From: JAKAAZ01 sp963817855
Lineage (GTDB): Bacteria; Acidobacteriota; Terriglobia; Terriglobales; Acidobacteriaceae
Length of the DNA: 64,000 nucleotides
Reading direction: 5' to 3'
NCBI GenBank assembly: GCA_963817855.1
Contig: CAWFQA010000001.1
Location: 1,426,001-1,490,000, forward strand
The position numbers and the translations under genes were made by a program. How positions within the stretch are numbered: the first letter of the stretch is position 1; the number at the start of each line of letters is the position of its first letter. Below the pieces are notes generated by a model. That model was not told the DNA's origin, searched no databases, and saw only the letters and a program-made list of their open reading frames with translations. Below are positions 1 to 9,109 of this stretch, piece by piece.

Positions 1-629
1 GTCGATTGCGCGTCTTGTTGCAGTTCGTTGGTCCAGCGGGTGGTCATGGTCTGGCCGTCCACCGTGTAATCGACAGAGCCGCCGGGGACGCCGTTCATAC
101 GGGTATAGCCGCCGCCCGATCCACCGTAACCTCCGGCGACGACGCCCGGACTGAACGCCAGGACATTCAGGATGCTGCGGTTTGCCACCGGAATTGTCTC
201 AATGGCCGTTGCGTTCTTCACGTCGGAAATCGTCGGGTTGACGCGATCGATGATCGGAGTGACATCCCTCACCGTGACTTGTGTTGATACGCTGGCCGCG
301 TTCAGGGTTGCGTCGACTGTCGCCGCTTGCGAAACCCGAAGGATCAGGACGCCGACCCATTTGGCGAATCCGGGCGCAGTGACAGTCAAGTTGTAATTTG
401 CCGGCGACAGGTTCGTAAAAACGTAATACCCTTCCCCGCTGGCGGTCTTGGTGAGCACTTGGCTGGTGCCGATGTTGGTGAGGGTGACGGTTGCGCCGGG
501 CACAATGGCGCCGTGCGTATCCTTCACAGTGCCGTTGATCGATGAGTTCGCATTCTGTGCGAACGCACCCACTGTAAAGGAACCAAACAGTACAAGCAGT
601 AGAAAAACTTTGTACATTCTATACGTCAT
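1..629 (-). CDS. Oar-like TonB-dependent receptor, N-terminal part (cut by window edge)
   Basis: Reading the minus strand from ATG at 629 gives an open frame of 209 codons that runs off the left edge. A GAGGAG ribosome site lies 9 bases upstream of this ATG; a second in-frame ATG is at 617. Residues 1-25 form a signal peptide ending GAFAQ. Residues about 30-110 are a carboxypeptidase-regulatory-like domain (GTVKDTHGAIVPGATVT, then GYYVFTNL). A plug-like stretch follows, with a Gly-rich GGYGGSGGGYTRMNG and VDGQ. This architecture is typical of the large outer-membrane receptors expanded in acidobacteria, thought to take up oligomeric nutrients. The beta barrel itself is outside the window, so substrate cannot be inferred. 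Confidence 0.85.
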   Translation of the reverse strand, partial: MTYRMYKVFLLLVLFGSFTVGAFAQNANSSINGTVKDTHGAIVPGATVTLTNIGTSQVLTKTASGEGYYVFTNLSPANYNLTVTAPGFAKWVGVLILRVSQAATVDATLNAASVSTQVTVRDVTPIIDRVNPTISDVKNATAIETIPVANRSILNVLAFSPGVVAGGYGGSGGGYTRMNGVPGGSVDYTVDGQTMTTRWTNELQQDAQS

Positions 630-680
630 TGGCTGGGGCTCCTCATCGAATCGTGAAGCAAGCAAACATTATTTATCAGC

Positions 681-729
681 GGTTTGAAACCTTGCACCCC
701 ATTTGAAGTACTGGGTGCGATTCAAAACC
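681..729. promoter_or_regulatory. Imperfect inverted repeat upstream of the TonB receptor gene
   Basis: GGTTTGAA at 681-688 is answered by TTCAAAACC at 721-729. Inside it GCACCC at 694-699 pairs with GGGTGC at 713-718. The dyad is centred about 75 bases upstream of the receptor ATG (minus strand). It could be an operator or a leader hairpin; nothing in the sequence decides between them. The rest of 730-980 shows no gene I can support. Confidence 0.3.
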
Positions 730-983
730 GGAAAATGCCTTCGACCGCAACGGGCAGCGTGAGTCATCACGGTGGAGTTGTGCAAGGCCGATCCAGGGGG
801 GCAAGATCGGGCCCAAAAAAACGATACGAGACCTCGTTGCGTTTGCGTCTTCACTGTACCACGAAAGAAAAAGCTGTCAATAGAAACCTGACGGAAGCAG
901 TGCCGAGCGTTTTGTCTGTTTTCCTTGGAGTGCGGTTAAAAACGATTTTATTTTCCTATGGTGGGCATTCGTGCGGGCGTCCA

Positions 984-1229
984 TCTCCGAAGGTCGATTT
1001 GCTGCACTTCAACGGTGCTGCCCACCTGAGCCAGCAATGGACTCATCCGGGAGGGGTCACCGAATTCGGCGGGCATACTTCTGAAATACTGAATGCTTGG
1101 ATGTAATTGGAACAAACGGGGATGCAGATGGAGTCAGTCGCCGCGCTCGAAAAGTCCGGCAAAACCGCCAGCTATTTTGTCTCGATCGAATCTGCAATGA
1201 AAGCGGATATGGCCGCGGCGGTGGCCTGA
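984..1229 (+). pseudogene. Remnant of a family III (CaiB/BaiF) CoA-transferase C-terminus
   Basis: One reading frame carries GGHTSEILNAWM, an in-frame TAA at 1104-1106, then GMQMESVAALEKSGK, ending at TGA 1227-1229. The spacing of a G-x-HT-x-EIL motif followed by a ...xVAALExSG tail is what is usual at the C-terminus of CaiB/BaiF CoA-transferases. No N-terminal part of such a protein is seen upstream. The match is short and made by eye, so the call is weak. It fits a catabolic locus that has lost genes, since an SDR remnant follows directly. Confidence 0.3.
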
Positions 1230-1254
1230 TATGGAGGGCTTCACATCCTGGGGG

Positions 1255-1471
1255 GAATGCGGGCTCGACCCAGGAAATTCTCGCGTCGATTGGAAGAATG
1301 CACGCCCTTGGCAGGCATCCGCAGGACGTCGCCAATGCGATCGCTTTCCTGGCCAGCGACGAAGCTTCATTTATCACCGGGACTAGTCTGATCGTGGATG
1401 GAGGCCTCTTGGTTCCTACAGAGGGCATGGGGTTTCAGGAGTCCAGCTTTGGCACGGGAGGGAAACAGTGA
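1255..1471 (+). pseudogene. Truncated short-chain dehydrogenase, C-terminal part only
   Basis: From about 1258 the frame reads TQEILASIGRMHALGR, then DVANAIAFLASDEASFITG and IVDGG, the C-terminal third of a classical SDR. The Rossmann TGxxxGIG motif and the catalytic Tyr-Lys pair are absent upstream, so the protein cannot be an active dehydrogenase. The frame is formally open from ATG 1097, but residues before about 1255 resemble nothing. Its TGA (1469-1471) overlaps the GTG start of the next SDR (GTGA), a translational-coupling arrangement that suggests the fragment once ended an intact gene in the same operon. Confidence 0.7.
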
Positions 1472-2238
1472 GCACAAGCGGAAAATTAGCGGGGAAAATC
1501 GCGATCATTACGGGATCTGCGGCAGGGATTGGCGGCGCCTCCTGCGTGTTGTTTGCGCAGCAAGGCGCAAAAGTTGCTGCGGTGGATTGCGACTCCGAAG
1601 GCAACGCGAAACTGGTCGAGGAGATTCGCAGTGCCGGAGGAAATGCCGAAGCGTTTACCGCGGACGTTGCTTCCGCCAGCGACGTAGATCGAGTGGTTCA
1701 GCAAACTTTGTCAAAGTGGCAGCGCATCGACATTCTGTTCAACAACGCCGGAATCGTTCCCGGCAAGATGGTTCACACCCTGACTGAAGAAGAATGGGAC
1801 CGCGCCTTCGCCATCAACGTGAAGAGCATGTATCTTTTCAGCCGTGCCGTCATCCCTACCTTCCTGCAGCAGGGCGGCGGTGTCATTTTGAACATGTCAT
1901 CCACCACCGCACTGCGCGTCGCGCCGGATCGCGCACTCTACACGGCGACCAAGGGTGCTGTCCTGTCCCTCACCAAATCAATGGCGGTTGACTATGCTGC
2001 CGACAACATCCGGGTCAATTGCCTTTGCCCCGGAACGACAGATACACCTTCGTTGCGGGCTCGTTTAAGCTCCGGCGGAAATACCGAGGAGATGACGAAA
2101 AAGTTTATTGCACGTCAGCCTTTGCGTCGCCTGGGGAATGCGGAGGAGATCGCCCAGTCGGCACTCTACCTGGTCTCCGACGATGCTTCCTTTGTCACCG
2201 GATCGGCATTTCAAATCGACGGGGGGATGTCTCTTTGA
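1468..2238 (+). CDS. SDR family NAD(P)-dependent oxidoreductase
   Basis: 256 residues, usual length for a classical SDR. TGSAAGIG at 15-22 is the cofactor-binding loop, NNAG is at 92-95, Ser is at 144-145, and the catalytic pair is YTATK at 158-162. The C-terminus FVTGSAFQIDGG is typical. The GTG start at 1468 has GGGAGG a few bases upstream and overlaps the stop of the preceding SDR remnant. Downstream lie an FAH-family hydrolase and a mannonate dehydratase. That context suggests oxidation of a sugar acid or 2-keto-3-deoxy sugar acid, as in the diketo-hydrolase routes for L-fuconate and L-rhamnonate. The substrate is inferred from neighbours, not from residues. Confidence 0.9.
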   Translation: MSTSGKLAGKIAIITGSAAGIGGASCVLFAQQGAKVAAVDCDSEGNAKLVEEIRSAGGNAEAFTADVASASDVDRVVQQTLSKWQRIDILFNNAGIVPGKMVHTLTEEEWDRAFAINVKSMYLFSRAVIPTFLQQGGGVILNMSSTTALRVAPDRALYTATKGAVLSLTKSMAVDYAADNIRVNCLCPGTTDTPSLRARLSSGGNTEEMTKKFIARQPLRRLGNAEEIAQSALYLVSDDASFVTGSAFQIDGGMSL

Positions 2239-2344
2239 GGGCTCCCTAGACAGGCCTTACAATCGAACCTACGCCGATGTTTTCAAGGAAATTCGAAACT
2301 AAACGTAATTTAGCCGGGCCCACGTCCGCCAGGAGATTCCCCGC

Positions 2345-3199
2345 ATGCGATTGACACGATTTGGCCCTATCGGAAATGAGAAGCCGGGGATCATTGACGA
2401 AACTGGTTTCCGCCGCGATCTCTCTTCCCACATCAAAGATTGGGACATGGCCTTTTTTGGATCTGGCGAGGTGCAGCGACTGGCTGAAATCGTGAAACGC
2501 GAGACAGCCACACTGCCGCTCGTGCCTGAGTCGGAGCGTTGGGCCGCCCCCGTCGCTCGGCCGGGGAAAGTCATCTGCATCGGCTTGAACTACTCCGACC
2601 ACGCAGCCGAGTCCGGAATGCCGATCCCGCCCGAGCCGATCGTCTTCATGAAGGCATCGAACACCGTTGTCGGTCCATACGATGATATTTTGATCCCCCG
2701 CGGCGGCGAAAAGACGGACTGGGAAATTGAGCTTGGTGTCGTGATTGGCAAAGAGGCTCGTTATCTGGCGTCGCCGACAAACGCGTCGACCCACATCGCA
2801 GGGTATTGTCTGACGCACGACGTGTCGGAGCGCGCGTTTCAACTGGAACACAATGGTCAGTGGACCAAAGGGAAGAGTTGCGACACATTCAATCCGCTTG
2901 GGCCTTGGCTATCCACGCCGGACGAGATTCCCAATCCCGACGCGCTCAAGATGAAGCTGTGGGTCAACGGGGAACTGCGTCAGAACGGTTCGACGGACAA
3001 GATGATCTTCAATTGCGCCTTCCTGGTGCACTATTTGTCGCAGTTCATGACACTTGAACCGGGCGACCTGATTTCTACAGGCACGCCTCCCGGCGTTGGG
3101 CTCGGGATGAAACCGCCGAAATATTTGAAGGCTGGTGATGTTGTCGAGCTTGAAATGGAACATCTGGGGCGGCAAAAGCAGCGCTGTGTTCCGGCGTAG
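2345..3199 (+). CDS. Fumarylacetoacetate hydrolase-family protein
   Basis: 284 residues, usual for the YcgM/FAHD group. An N-terminal cap of about 70 residues precedes the FAH core, which starts at KVICIGLNYSDHAAE. The metal ligands expected for the family are visible: Glu127 and Glu129 in DWEIELG and Asp159 in THDVSER. STGTPPGVG near the C-terminus is also a family signature. AGGAG lies about 10 bases before the ATG. Next to an SDR and a mannonate dehydratase it may cleave a 2,4-diketo-3-deoxy sugar acid to pyruvate plus a hydroxy acid, as known for fuconate and rhamnonate pathways. That role is inference; a general acylpyruvase activity is the alternative. Confidence 0.9.
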   Translation: MRLTRFGPIGNEKPGIIDETGFRRDLSSHIKDWDMAFFGSGEVQRLAEIVKRETATLPLVPESERWAAPVARPGKVICIGLNYSDHAAESGMPIPPEPIVFMKASNTVVGPYDDILIPRGGEKTDWEIELGVVIGKEARYLASPTNASTHIAGYCLTHDVSERAFQLEHNGQWTKGKSCDTFNPLGPWLSTPDEIPNPDALKMKLWVNGELRQNGSTDKMIFNCAFLVHYLSQFMTLEPGDLISTGTPPGVGLGMKPPKYLKAGDVVELEMEHLGRQKQRCVPA

Positions 3200-3244
3200 A
3201 ATTTTGATTCTCTTGAACCCTGCATCGACAGGACTTGTATCGCA

Positions 3245-4294
3245 ATGAAGATGAGCTTTCGCTGGTATGGAAAGTCTGACCCTGTGAAGCTGGAGTACAT
3301 CCGGCAAATTCCCGGCATGCACGGCATCGTTGCTGCTATCTACGATGTGCCGCTGGGCGAAACCTGGCCCGTCGAAAACATTCTCAACCTGAAAAACTCC
3401 ATCACCTCGCACGGGTTTGCGTTTGAGGTGGTGGAGAGCGTGCCCATACATGAAGACATCAAGCTAGGCAAGCCCAGTCGCGGTCAATGGATCCAAAAGT
3501 ATTGTGAGACCCTGCAGCGCCTGGCCGCCGTGGGCGTCAAGGTGGTTTGCTACAACTTTATGCCGGTGTTCGACTGGATGCGCACCTCGTTGGATCGCAA
3601 GCTTCCCGACGGCTCCTCCAGCACAGCTTTCGATGTCGATGCAGCGTTCAGCATCGACCTGGGCAAAGGAGTGACGTTGCCCGGCTGGGATTCGGCCTAC
3701 ACTCCAGAACAATTCCGCACTCTGATGGCGGCTTACACCTCAGTGGGAGAAGAAGAGCTCTGGAAGAATTTTGAATACTTTCTGCACCGTGTCATTCCGT
3801 TTGCGGCGTCGGTTGGAATCAAGATGGCGCTGCATCCTGACGATCCTCCGCGGCCCATCTTTGGCCTGCCGCGCATCGTGAAAAACCGCAACGACCTGCG
3901 TCGAGTGTTAGACGCGGTCGATGCGCCGGCTAACGGCCTGACGCTCTGCTCTGGAGCGCTGGGCGCGGATGTTCGCAACGACATCGTCGCCATGGTCAAG
4001 GAGTTTGGCGGAGAAAAGCGAATCCATTTCGCCCATCTTCGCAATATCCAGGTCGACGAGCGCGGCAATTTTCAGGAGACCGCCCATTACTCAACGTCCG
4101 GCTCCCTCGACATGGCTGCGATTGTTCGCGCCTATGCTGAGATCGGCTTCGACGGATATGCGAGGCCCGACCACGGCCGCATGATCTGGGGTGAAAAAGG
4201 CAACTTCAGCTATGGGCTCTATGATCGCGCGCTCGGCGCGGTATACCTGAACGGTCTGTGGGAAGCGAGCACGAAGATCCTCAACAAGAATTAG
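3245..4294 (+). CDS. uxuA: Mannonate dehydratase
   Basis: 349 residues, near the usual length of the Bacillus-type enzyme. It dehydrates D-mannonate to 2-keto-3-deoxy-D-gluconate in hexuronate catabolism. Motifs match the family: MKMSFRWYG at the start, KMALHPDDPP, TLCSGALG, HFAHLRN and RPDHGRMIWGE, which hold the metal ligands. The start follows a weak AGGA 11 bases upstream. It is the third gene of a same-strand run (SDR, FAH hydrolase, UxuA; gaps of 106 and 45 bases) and stops 8 bases before the convergent APC permease. No uxaC, uxuB or kdgK is in view, so the pathway must be completed elsewhere or the enzyme acts on a related sugar acid. Confidence 0.92.
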   Translation: MKMSFRWYGKSDPVKLEYIRQIPGMHGIVAAIYDVPLGETWPVENILNLKNSITSHGFAFEVVESVPIHEDIKLGKPSRGQWIQKYCETLQRLAAVGVKVVCYNFMPVFDWMRTSLDRKLPDGSSSTAFDVDAAFSIDLGKGVTLPGWDSAYTPEQFRTLMAAYTSVGEEELWKNFEYFLHRVIPFAASVGIKMALHPDDPPRPIFGLPRIVKNRNDLRRVLDAVDAPANGLTLCSGALGADVRNDIVAMVKEFGGEKRIHFAHLRNIQVDERGNFQETAHYSTSGSLDMAAIVRAYAEIGFDGYARPDHGRMIWGEKGNFSYGLYDRALGAVYLNGLWEASTKILNKN

Positions 4295-4302
4295 CTGACC
4301 GA

Positions 4303-5778
4303 TCAAATCTTTTCTGGCGTCGAAGATACGGCGCGCTTGAACGGCCATTCTTTTTCAATGAAAGCGCGCACGACATAAATCATCAGCCCGGTCAGCAACA
4401 ATCCCGTGGCAAATTCAATTTCTTTTGAAAGATTTTTGCCGTGAATCAACACAAATAAAAATCCTGCGATCGCCAGCAATGCAGGAATGGGATACAGGGG
4501 CATTTTGAATGGGTTCGGCTGCCCTCCCACACGATTGCGAAACGCTACCAGCCCCACCGCTTGCAGCAGAAACTGAAATACGATGCGCGTGATGATGAGT
4601 GCTGCGATCAGGTCCGGCAACCGGAATAAGCAGAAGAAGACGGACACCGCGCCCAGCACCAGCAACGACACGGTAGGGAAGTGTTTCGTCTTGTGCAAGG
4701 TGGCGAAGCTAGCAAAGTAGTTTTTGTCGATTGCCGCAGCAAACGGCACACGAGAATATCCCAGCAGCACCGCAAACACCGAAGCGAACGCTGTCCACAC
4801 AATCAACACCGCCATCGCCTTGCCCGCCCACGCGCCATACAAGCGCTGCATCACCACGGCGATCACCGAGCTGCGCGTCGCGATCGCGCCCGGCTTCATA
4901 AACTCATGCACGGGGATAACCTGCAGCACGCTGATATTCAGAAACACGTAAAGGCTGGCGACAATCAAAATCGACCAGAAGATGGCGCGGGGAATAATGC
5001 GCCGTGGGTCTTTCACTTCTCCCGCCAGAAAACAAATATTGTAATAGCCACCGTAGTTATAGATCGCGATCAGCAGCCCCGCGCTGAATCCGCCGACCCC
5101 GTGTTCCGCCGAAAATGCGCCGGCGTGTGTGGCCGCCGCACCCATGTGCGACAACCCGGAGACGATGACCCACACGATGGCGAGCAAGACGCCGATCGAC
5201 AGCACGCGCGAAATTCGCCCCACCGCCTGAATGCCGTTAAAGATCAGCAGCGTGGCCAGTCCGCAGGCCATCATCGCAACCACGGAGCCCAACGTCACCG
5301 CGAGGTGAACGTGAAACCAGCCGCCCAGCCCAACGTCGTAGTTGAACCAGGAAAGATTCAACTTTGGCCACAGATACGACGCGTACTGCGATAGTCCGAC
5401 AGCACCCGAAGCCGTGGATAGGGGTGCGCTAAACGTCAGCTGCCATATATAGAGGAAGGAAAGCAGTCGTCCCCATCGCTGCACTCCGTACAGGCGATTC
5501 AGATAGAGATAGCTCCCGCCGGACTCCGGAAAACGTGTTCCCAGTTCGGCCCACACCATGCCATCGCACAGCGCCAGCACGGCTCCGAAGATCCATCCCA
5601 GGATGGCCCGGTTTCCCAGCGCAACCACCATAAGCGGCAGCGTGATGAACGGCCCCACCCCAATCATGTTCAGCACGTTCAGATTGATCGCGGTGGACAG
5701 CCCAATGCCGCGCACCAGCCCTGCCGGCGCGTTCGAGCCTGCTACCACTGCCGAGCTGGTTGGAGATTCCATGGCCAT
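4303..5778 (-). CDS. APC family amino acid / polyamine permease
   Basis: 491 residues with about twelve hydrophobic segments. The first segments contain LNMIGVGPFITLPLM, FGAVLALCDGMVWAELG and FPESGGSYLYLN, the classical APC-superfamily signature (GxGxF in TM1, the ELG-x-x-FPxxGG stretch after TM2). It is predicted to be an inner-membrane secondary transporter. Convergent with uxuA and divergent from the PIG-L gene, so probably its own transcript. Substrate is not evident; amino acids are the default for the family, but location next to sugar-acid genes leaves a carboxylate possible. Confidence 0.88.
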   Translation of the reverse strand: MAMESPTSSAVVAGSNAPAGLVRGIGLSTAINLNVLNMIGVGPFITLPLMVVALGNRAILGWIFGAVLALCDGMVWAELGTRFPESGGSYLYLNRLYGVQRWGRLLSFLYIWQLTFSAPLSTASGAVGLSQYASYLWPKLNLSWFNYDVGLGGWFHVHLAVTLGSVVAMMACGLATLLIFNGIQAVGRISRVLSIGVLLAIVWVIVSGLSHMGAAATHAGAFSAEHGVGGFSAGLLIAIYNYGGYYNICFLAGEVKDPRRIIPRAIFWSILIVASLYVFLNISVLQVIPVHEFMKPGAIATRSSVIAVVMQRLYGAWAGKAMAVLIVWTAFASVFAVLLGYSRVPFAAAIDKNYFASFATLHKTKHFPTVSLLVLGAVSVFFCLFRLPDLIAALIITRIVFQFLLQAVGLVAFRNRVGGQPNPFKMPLYPIPALLAIAGFLFVLIHGKNLSKEIEFATGLLLTGLMIYVVRAFIEKEWPFKRAVSSTPEKI

Positions 5779-5948
5779 TTGTCGGTCTTCTATGAGAGAA
5801 ACTGCCCTGCGTCTGAGATTATGGAAGGAGCGAAAAGCATGATGATATCAACCGATTCTCGAATCGTTGTAAAACCGATCAGTGTCCAATCGTCATTGCA
5901 CGTTGTTTCAGAATCGCAACTACCGTGTCACCCACAAAGGTCATACGA

Positions 5949-8780
5949 ATGAATCGATGCTCTGCGAATCAATCCGTCGGCGTCGCCTTGCTTGCATGCA
6001 TGGCATGGATCACGATACCAGTTTTCGCTCAGACCTCTGGCAAAGTTGAACCAGACCCCAATGCTCGCGCAATCCAGCTGAACCGCGGCGCCGCTGCCCT
6101 TGCGCGCACGCTGCGAGAACTGCACACCCGGGCCAGTCTCATCATGTTCACCGCGCACCCCGATGATGAAGACGGCGGCGTGCTTACGTACGAGAGTCGC
6201 GACATCGGCGCCGATACCAGTTTGTTTTCGCTGAACCGCGGCGAAGGCGGCCAGAACGTGATGTCGTCCGATTTCTGGGACCAGTTGGGCGTTCTTCGAA
6301 CAGAAGAATTGTTGAAGGCCGATCGCTACTATGGCGTTCACCAATATTGGTCTCGCGCTGCCGATTTCGGCTTTACCAAAACCAAAGAGGAGGCGATGCA
6401 AAAGTGGGGATACGATCGCGTCCTCTATGACTCGGTTCGAGCCGTCCGCATGACGCGTCCGCTGGTGGTCACATCAGTATTCTCCGGGAATGTATCCGAT
6501 GGACATGGGCAGCACCAGGTTGCGGGTCAAATGGCGCAGGAGGTCTACAATGCCGCCGCCGATCCAAAGATGTTCCCCGATCAAATCCGCGCCGGCCTTC
6601 GTCCCTGGGCGCCGTTGAAGATGTATGTGCGCACGCCGTTCGCCACCATCTCCTCGCAGGGCGTGTTTGATTACGCTACGGGCCACTGGGCTCCCGCGCG
6701 CTTTCATGACTACATCCACAACACCTGGATTGAAGGTAAGCCGACCCCTACTCTGTCGATTCCGGTTGGCCAGTATGATCCTGCGGTCGGCCTCTCCTAC
6801 TCGCAGATTGCTACCGAAGGATGGGGCCAGCAAAAATCGCAAAATGGCGGCTACGGAATTCCTTCTCCCGGTCCCGATGCATCGCCGTATAGCCTGTATG
6901 CGTCGCGGGTTCCTGCAAAAAACAAGGACGCAGGTTTCTTCGATGGAATTGATACGTCGCTCGCCGGGATTGCCGATTACGCTCCCGCTGACCAGGCCGG
7001 CTGGATTCGCGCCGAGCTGAATTCCATGAATGCGCTCGTGGAGCAGGCCATCCAGAATTATTCCATTGACGCGCCGGAAAAGATTGCGCCGCTGCTGGCT
7101 CGCGGACTGGTAGAGACAGAAGCGCTGATGCGGCAAATCCAACAGAAGTCGCTGCCGGAAGATGCCCGCTACAACATGCTGCACGAGCTTGGTGTGAAGA
7201 AGGTCCAATTCAACGCCGCTCTTACGCAGGCGCTTGGCCTCAGCATGGAAGCGGTGGTCTCCAACGGCGACGGCGGGCGGCGCGGGCACTATGGCAGAGG
7301 CAGTTCGAATACCTTCCAATCCGCTATTCCAGGCCAGTCGTTTCAAGTGCGCGTGCATCTTGCCGACCAGGGAACCGATCCCGTCACCGTGAAAGATGTC
7401 CATCTCGTCACCACGCCGGATAAAGACTGGAAGCTCGAGTCGCTTGGCACGGTGCCGACATCTATCAGCGCGGATGACACCGAGGATGCAAATTTTTCCG
7501 TCACCGTTCCCGATGACGCGACCATTACCAAACCATACTTCACGCGTCCAAACCTGGAACAGCCGTACTACGACGTTTCAAATCCGGAATATTTGAATCG
7601 CTCCTGGATGCCCTATCCTCTCGCGGTCAGAGCTACATTTACCTATCAAGGCGCAGATGTAGTTCTGGATCAGGTTGTGCAGACGGTACGTTCGGTGCAC
7701 GGCTACGGGCCGGTTCTGGATCCCATGCTGGTGGCGCCGGCAATTTCCGTCTGGGTGTCGCCGAAGGCCGGCATCGTTCCACTTACAAGCAAATCATTCA
7801 CGATCCACGTCCAAATTCGTAGCGATGTTGAAGGCCCTGCCGCGGGCAGCGTGTCTCTCAAGCTGCCCGCAGGCTGGACATCAAATCCTGCAAAGGCGCA
7901 ATTCGCCACCCAGCAAAATGGCGGCCAACAGAATATTGATTTTGAAGTGGTCCCGGAAAAGGTTGAGCCCAAGCCGTACCGCATCACCGCAACGGCGTCA
8001 TATCAGGGCCATACGTACACGTCTGGCTCCATTTTAGTGGGATATCCTGGCCTTCGGTCCTATCCGTACTATCGCGACGCAACCTACCGAACGACAGGAG
8101 TCGACATCCGTATTCCCGCGCGTTTAACCGTGGGATATGTGGCGGGAACAGGCGATAGCCTTGCAGCATCGCTGCAGCAATTAGGAATTCAAACTACATT
8201 TCTATCCCCGCAGGATTTAGCTACCGGCGACCTGTACCGCTTCGGCGCCATCGTTCTCGGGGTGCGTGCGTATGTTGTCCGACCAGAGTTGAAGACCTTC
8301 AATGCCCGACTGCTCGACTACGTCAAAAACGGCGGCACACTCATTGTTCAATACAACCTGACGGAGTTAGGCGATACCTCGGGTCCATATCCATTTCAAC
8401 TTGGCGGTAATCCAGAAAAGGTAATTGATGAAAACTCGCACGTCACTTTCCTGGATTCGAATTATCCCGCGCTGACCTGGCCCAACAAAATTACTGAGCA
8501 GGATTTTAGTGGCTGGGTAGAAGAGCGGGGCCATGGGTTCATGCGTAGTTGGGACTCGCACTATGTCGCGCCCACCGAGACGCATGATCCGAACCAGGAT
8601 CCGCAAAAAGGTGGCTTGCTGATCGCTCCCTACGGGAAAGGTTTTTACGTGTACGATGCGTATGCGTTCTATCGCCAGCTACCGGAAGGTGTCCCCGGAG
8701 CCTACCGCATTTTCGTCAACTTACTCAGTTTATCCAGCAATCCTGGCATGAAGAAATTGTCGGCGGCCGCGGCGAAATAG
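5949..8780 (+). CDS. Large secreted PIG-L/LmbE-family deacetylase
   Basis: 943 residues from ATG 5949, which has AAAGG 8 bases upstream; a GTG at 5925 would add eight residues before the signal peptide and is less likely. Residues 1-28 are a signal peptide ending PVFAQ. The PIG-L zinc site is AHPDDE at 69-74, with a second ligand region in SDGHGQHQVAG. After the catalytic domain come beta-rich segments of about 100 residues each (VHLVTTPDKDWKLES, WVSPKAGIVPL) resembling NEW3-type Ig modules. A C-terminal part then has AIVLGVRAYVVRPELK and YGKGFYVYDAY, like a glutamine-amidotransferase-fold accessory domain. Proteins of this layout are frequent in acidobacteria and are presumed to deacetylate N-acetyl sugars outside the cytoplasm. 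Substrate unknown. Confidence 0.88.
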   Translation: MNRCSANQSVGVALLACMAWITIPVFAQTSGKVEPDPNARAIQLNRGAAALARTLRELHTRASLIMFTAHPDDEDGGVLTYESRDIGADTSLFSLNRGEGGQNVMSSDFWDQLGVLRTEELLKADRYYGVHQYWSRAADFGFTKTKEEAMQKWGYDRVLYDSVRAVRMTRPLVVTSVFSGNVSDGHGQHQVAGQMAQEVYNAAADPKMFPDQIRAGLRPWAPLKMYVRTPFATISSQGVFDYATGHWAPARFHDYIHNTWIEGKPTPTLSIPVGQYDPAVGLSYSQIATEGWGQQKSQNGGYGIPSPGPDASPYSLYASRVPAKNKDAGFFDGIDTSLAGIADYAPADQAGWIRAELNSMNALVEQAIQNYSIDAPEKIAPLLARGLVETEALMRQIQQKSLPEDARYNMLHELGVKKVQFNAALTQALGLSMEAVVSNGDGGRRGHYGRGSSNTFQSAIPGQSFQVRVHLADQGTDPVTVKDVHLVTTPDKDWKLESLGTVPTSISADDTEDANFSVTVPDDATITKPYFTRPNLEQPYYDVSNPEYLNRSWMPYPLAVRATFTYQGADVVLDQVVQTVRSVHGYGPVLDPMLVAPAISVWVSPKAGIVPLTSKSFTIHVQIRSDVEGPAAGSVSLKLPAGWTSNPAKAQFATQQNGGQQNIDFEVVPEKVEPKPYRITATASYQGHTYTSGSILVGYPGLRSYPYYRDATYRTTGVDIRIPARLTVGYVAGTGDSLAASLQQLGIQTTFLSPQDLATGDLYRFGAIVLGVRAYVVRPELKTFNARLLDYVKNGGTLIVQYNLTELGDTSGPYPFQLGGNPEKVIDENSHVTFLDSNYPALTWPNKITEQDFSGWVEERGHGFMRSWDSHYVAPTETHDPNQDPQKGGLLIAPYGKGFYVYDAYAFYRQLPEGVPGAYRIFVNLLSLSSNPGMKKLSAAAAK

Positions 8781-8866
8781 GTTTCGTCACGGAATCGCAT
8801 TTCTGTTTTCGTTGCTGGCACAAAGGCGCGGGAGGAAGCTGCAATGAGTGGTTGAAGATTTAGCAA

Positions 8867-9109
8867 CTACTTCAACTCGCCGGCGGAATCGTCAGCGGCA
8901 GGGAATGCCTCGGCCTTGCGGCTGCCATCCTTTTGCTTCAGTAGGATTTGGATTTTGCCTTCCGCCGCTTCCAAATCTCCCTTGCACGCATTCGATAATT
9001 TGACGCCTTCTTCAAACAGCCGCACCGACTCTTCCAGCGGCAGGTCGCCGCGTTCTAGCTTTGCGATGATCGTCTCCAACTGCTTTAAAGATTCTTCAAA
9101 GCTTGCCAA
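8867..9109 (-). CDS. xseB: Exodeoxyribonuclease VII small subunit
   Basis: 80 residues, the usual size. It starts MASFEESLKQLETIIAKLE and continues with GDLPLEESVRLFEEG, the characteristic XseB two-helix sequence. XseB forms a complex with XseA that degrades single-stranded DNA. Its ATG lies inside the last codons of the upstream methyltransferase/MTHFR gene (14-base overlap), so the two are probably co-translated. xseA is not in the window. The C-terminal 20 residues are polar and variable. Confidence 0.93.
   Translation of the reverse strand: MASFEESLKQLETIIAKLERGDLPLEESVRLFEEGVKLSNACKGDLEAAEGKIQILLKQKDGSRKAEAFPAADDSAGELK

Noticed and set aside
4681..5394. 237-codon open frame on the plus strand
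   Set aside because: Antisense to the APC permease; Arg/His-rich translation without motifs.
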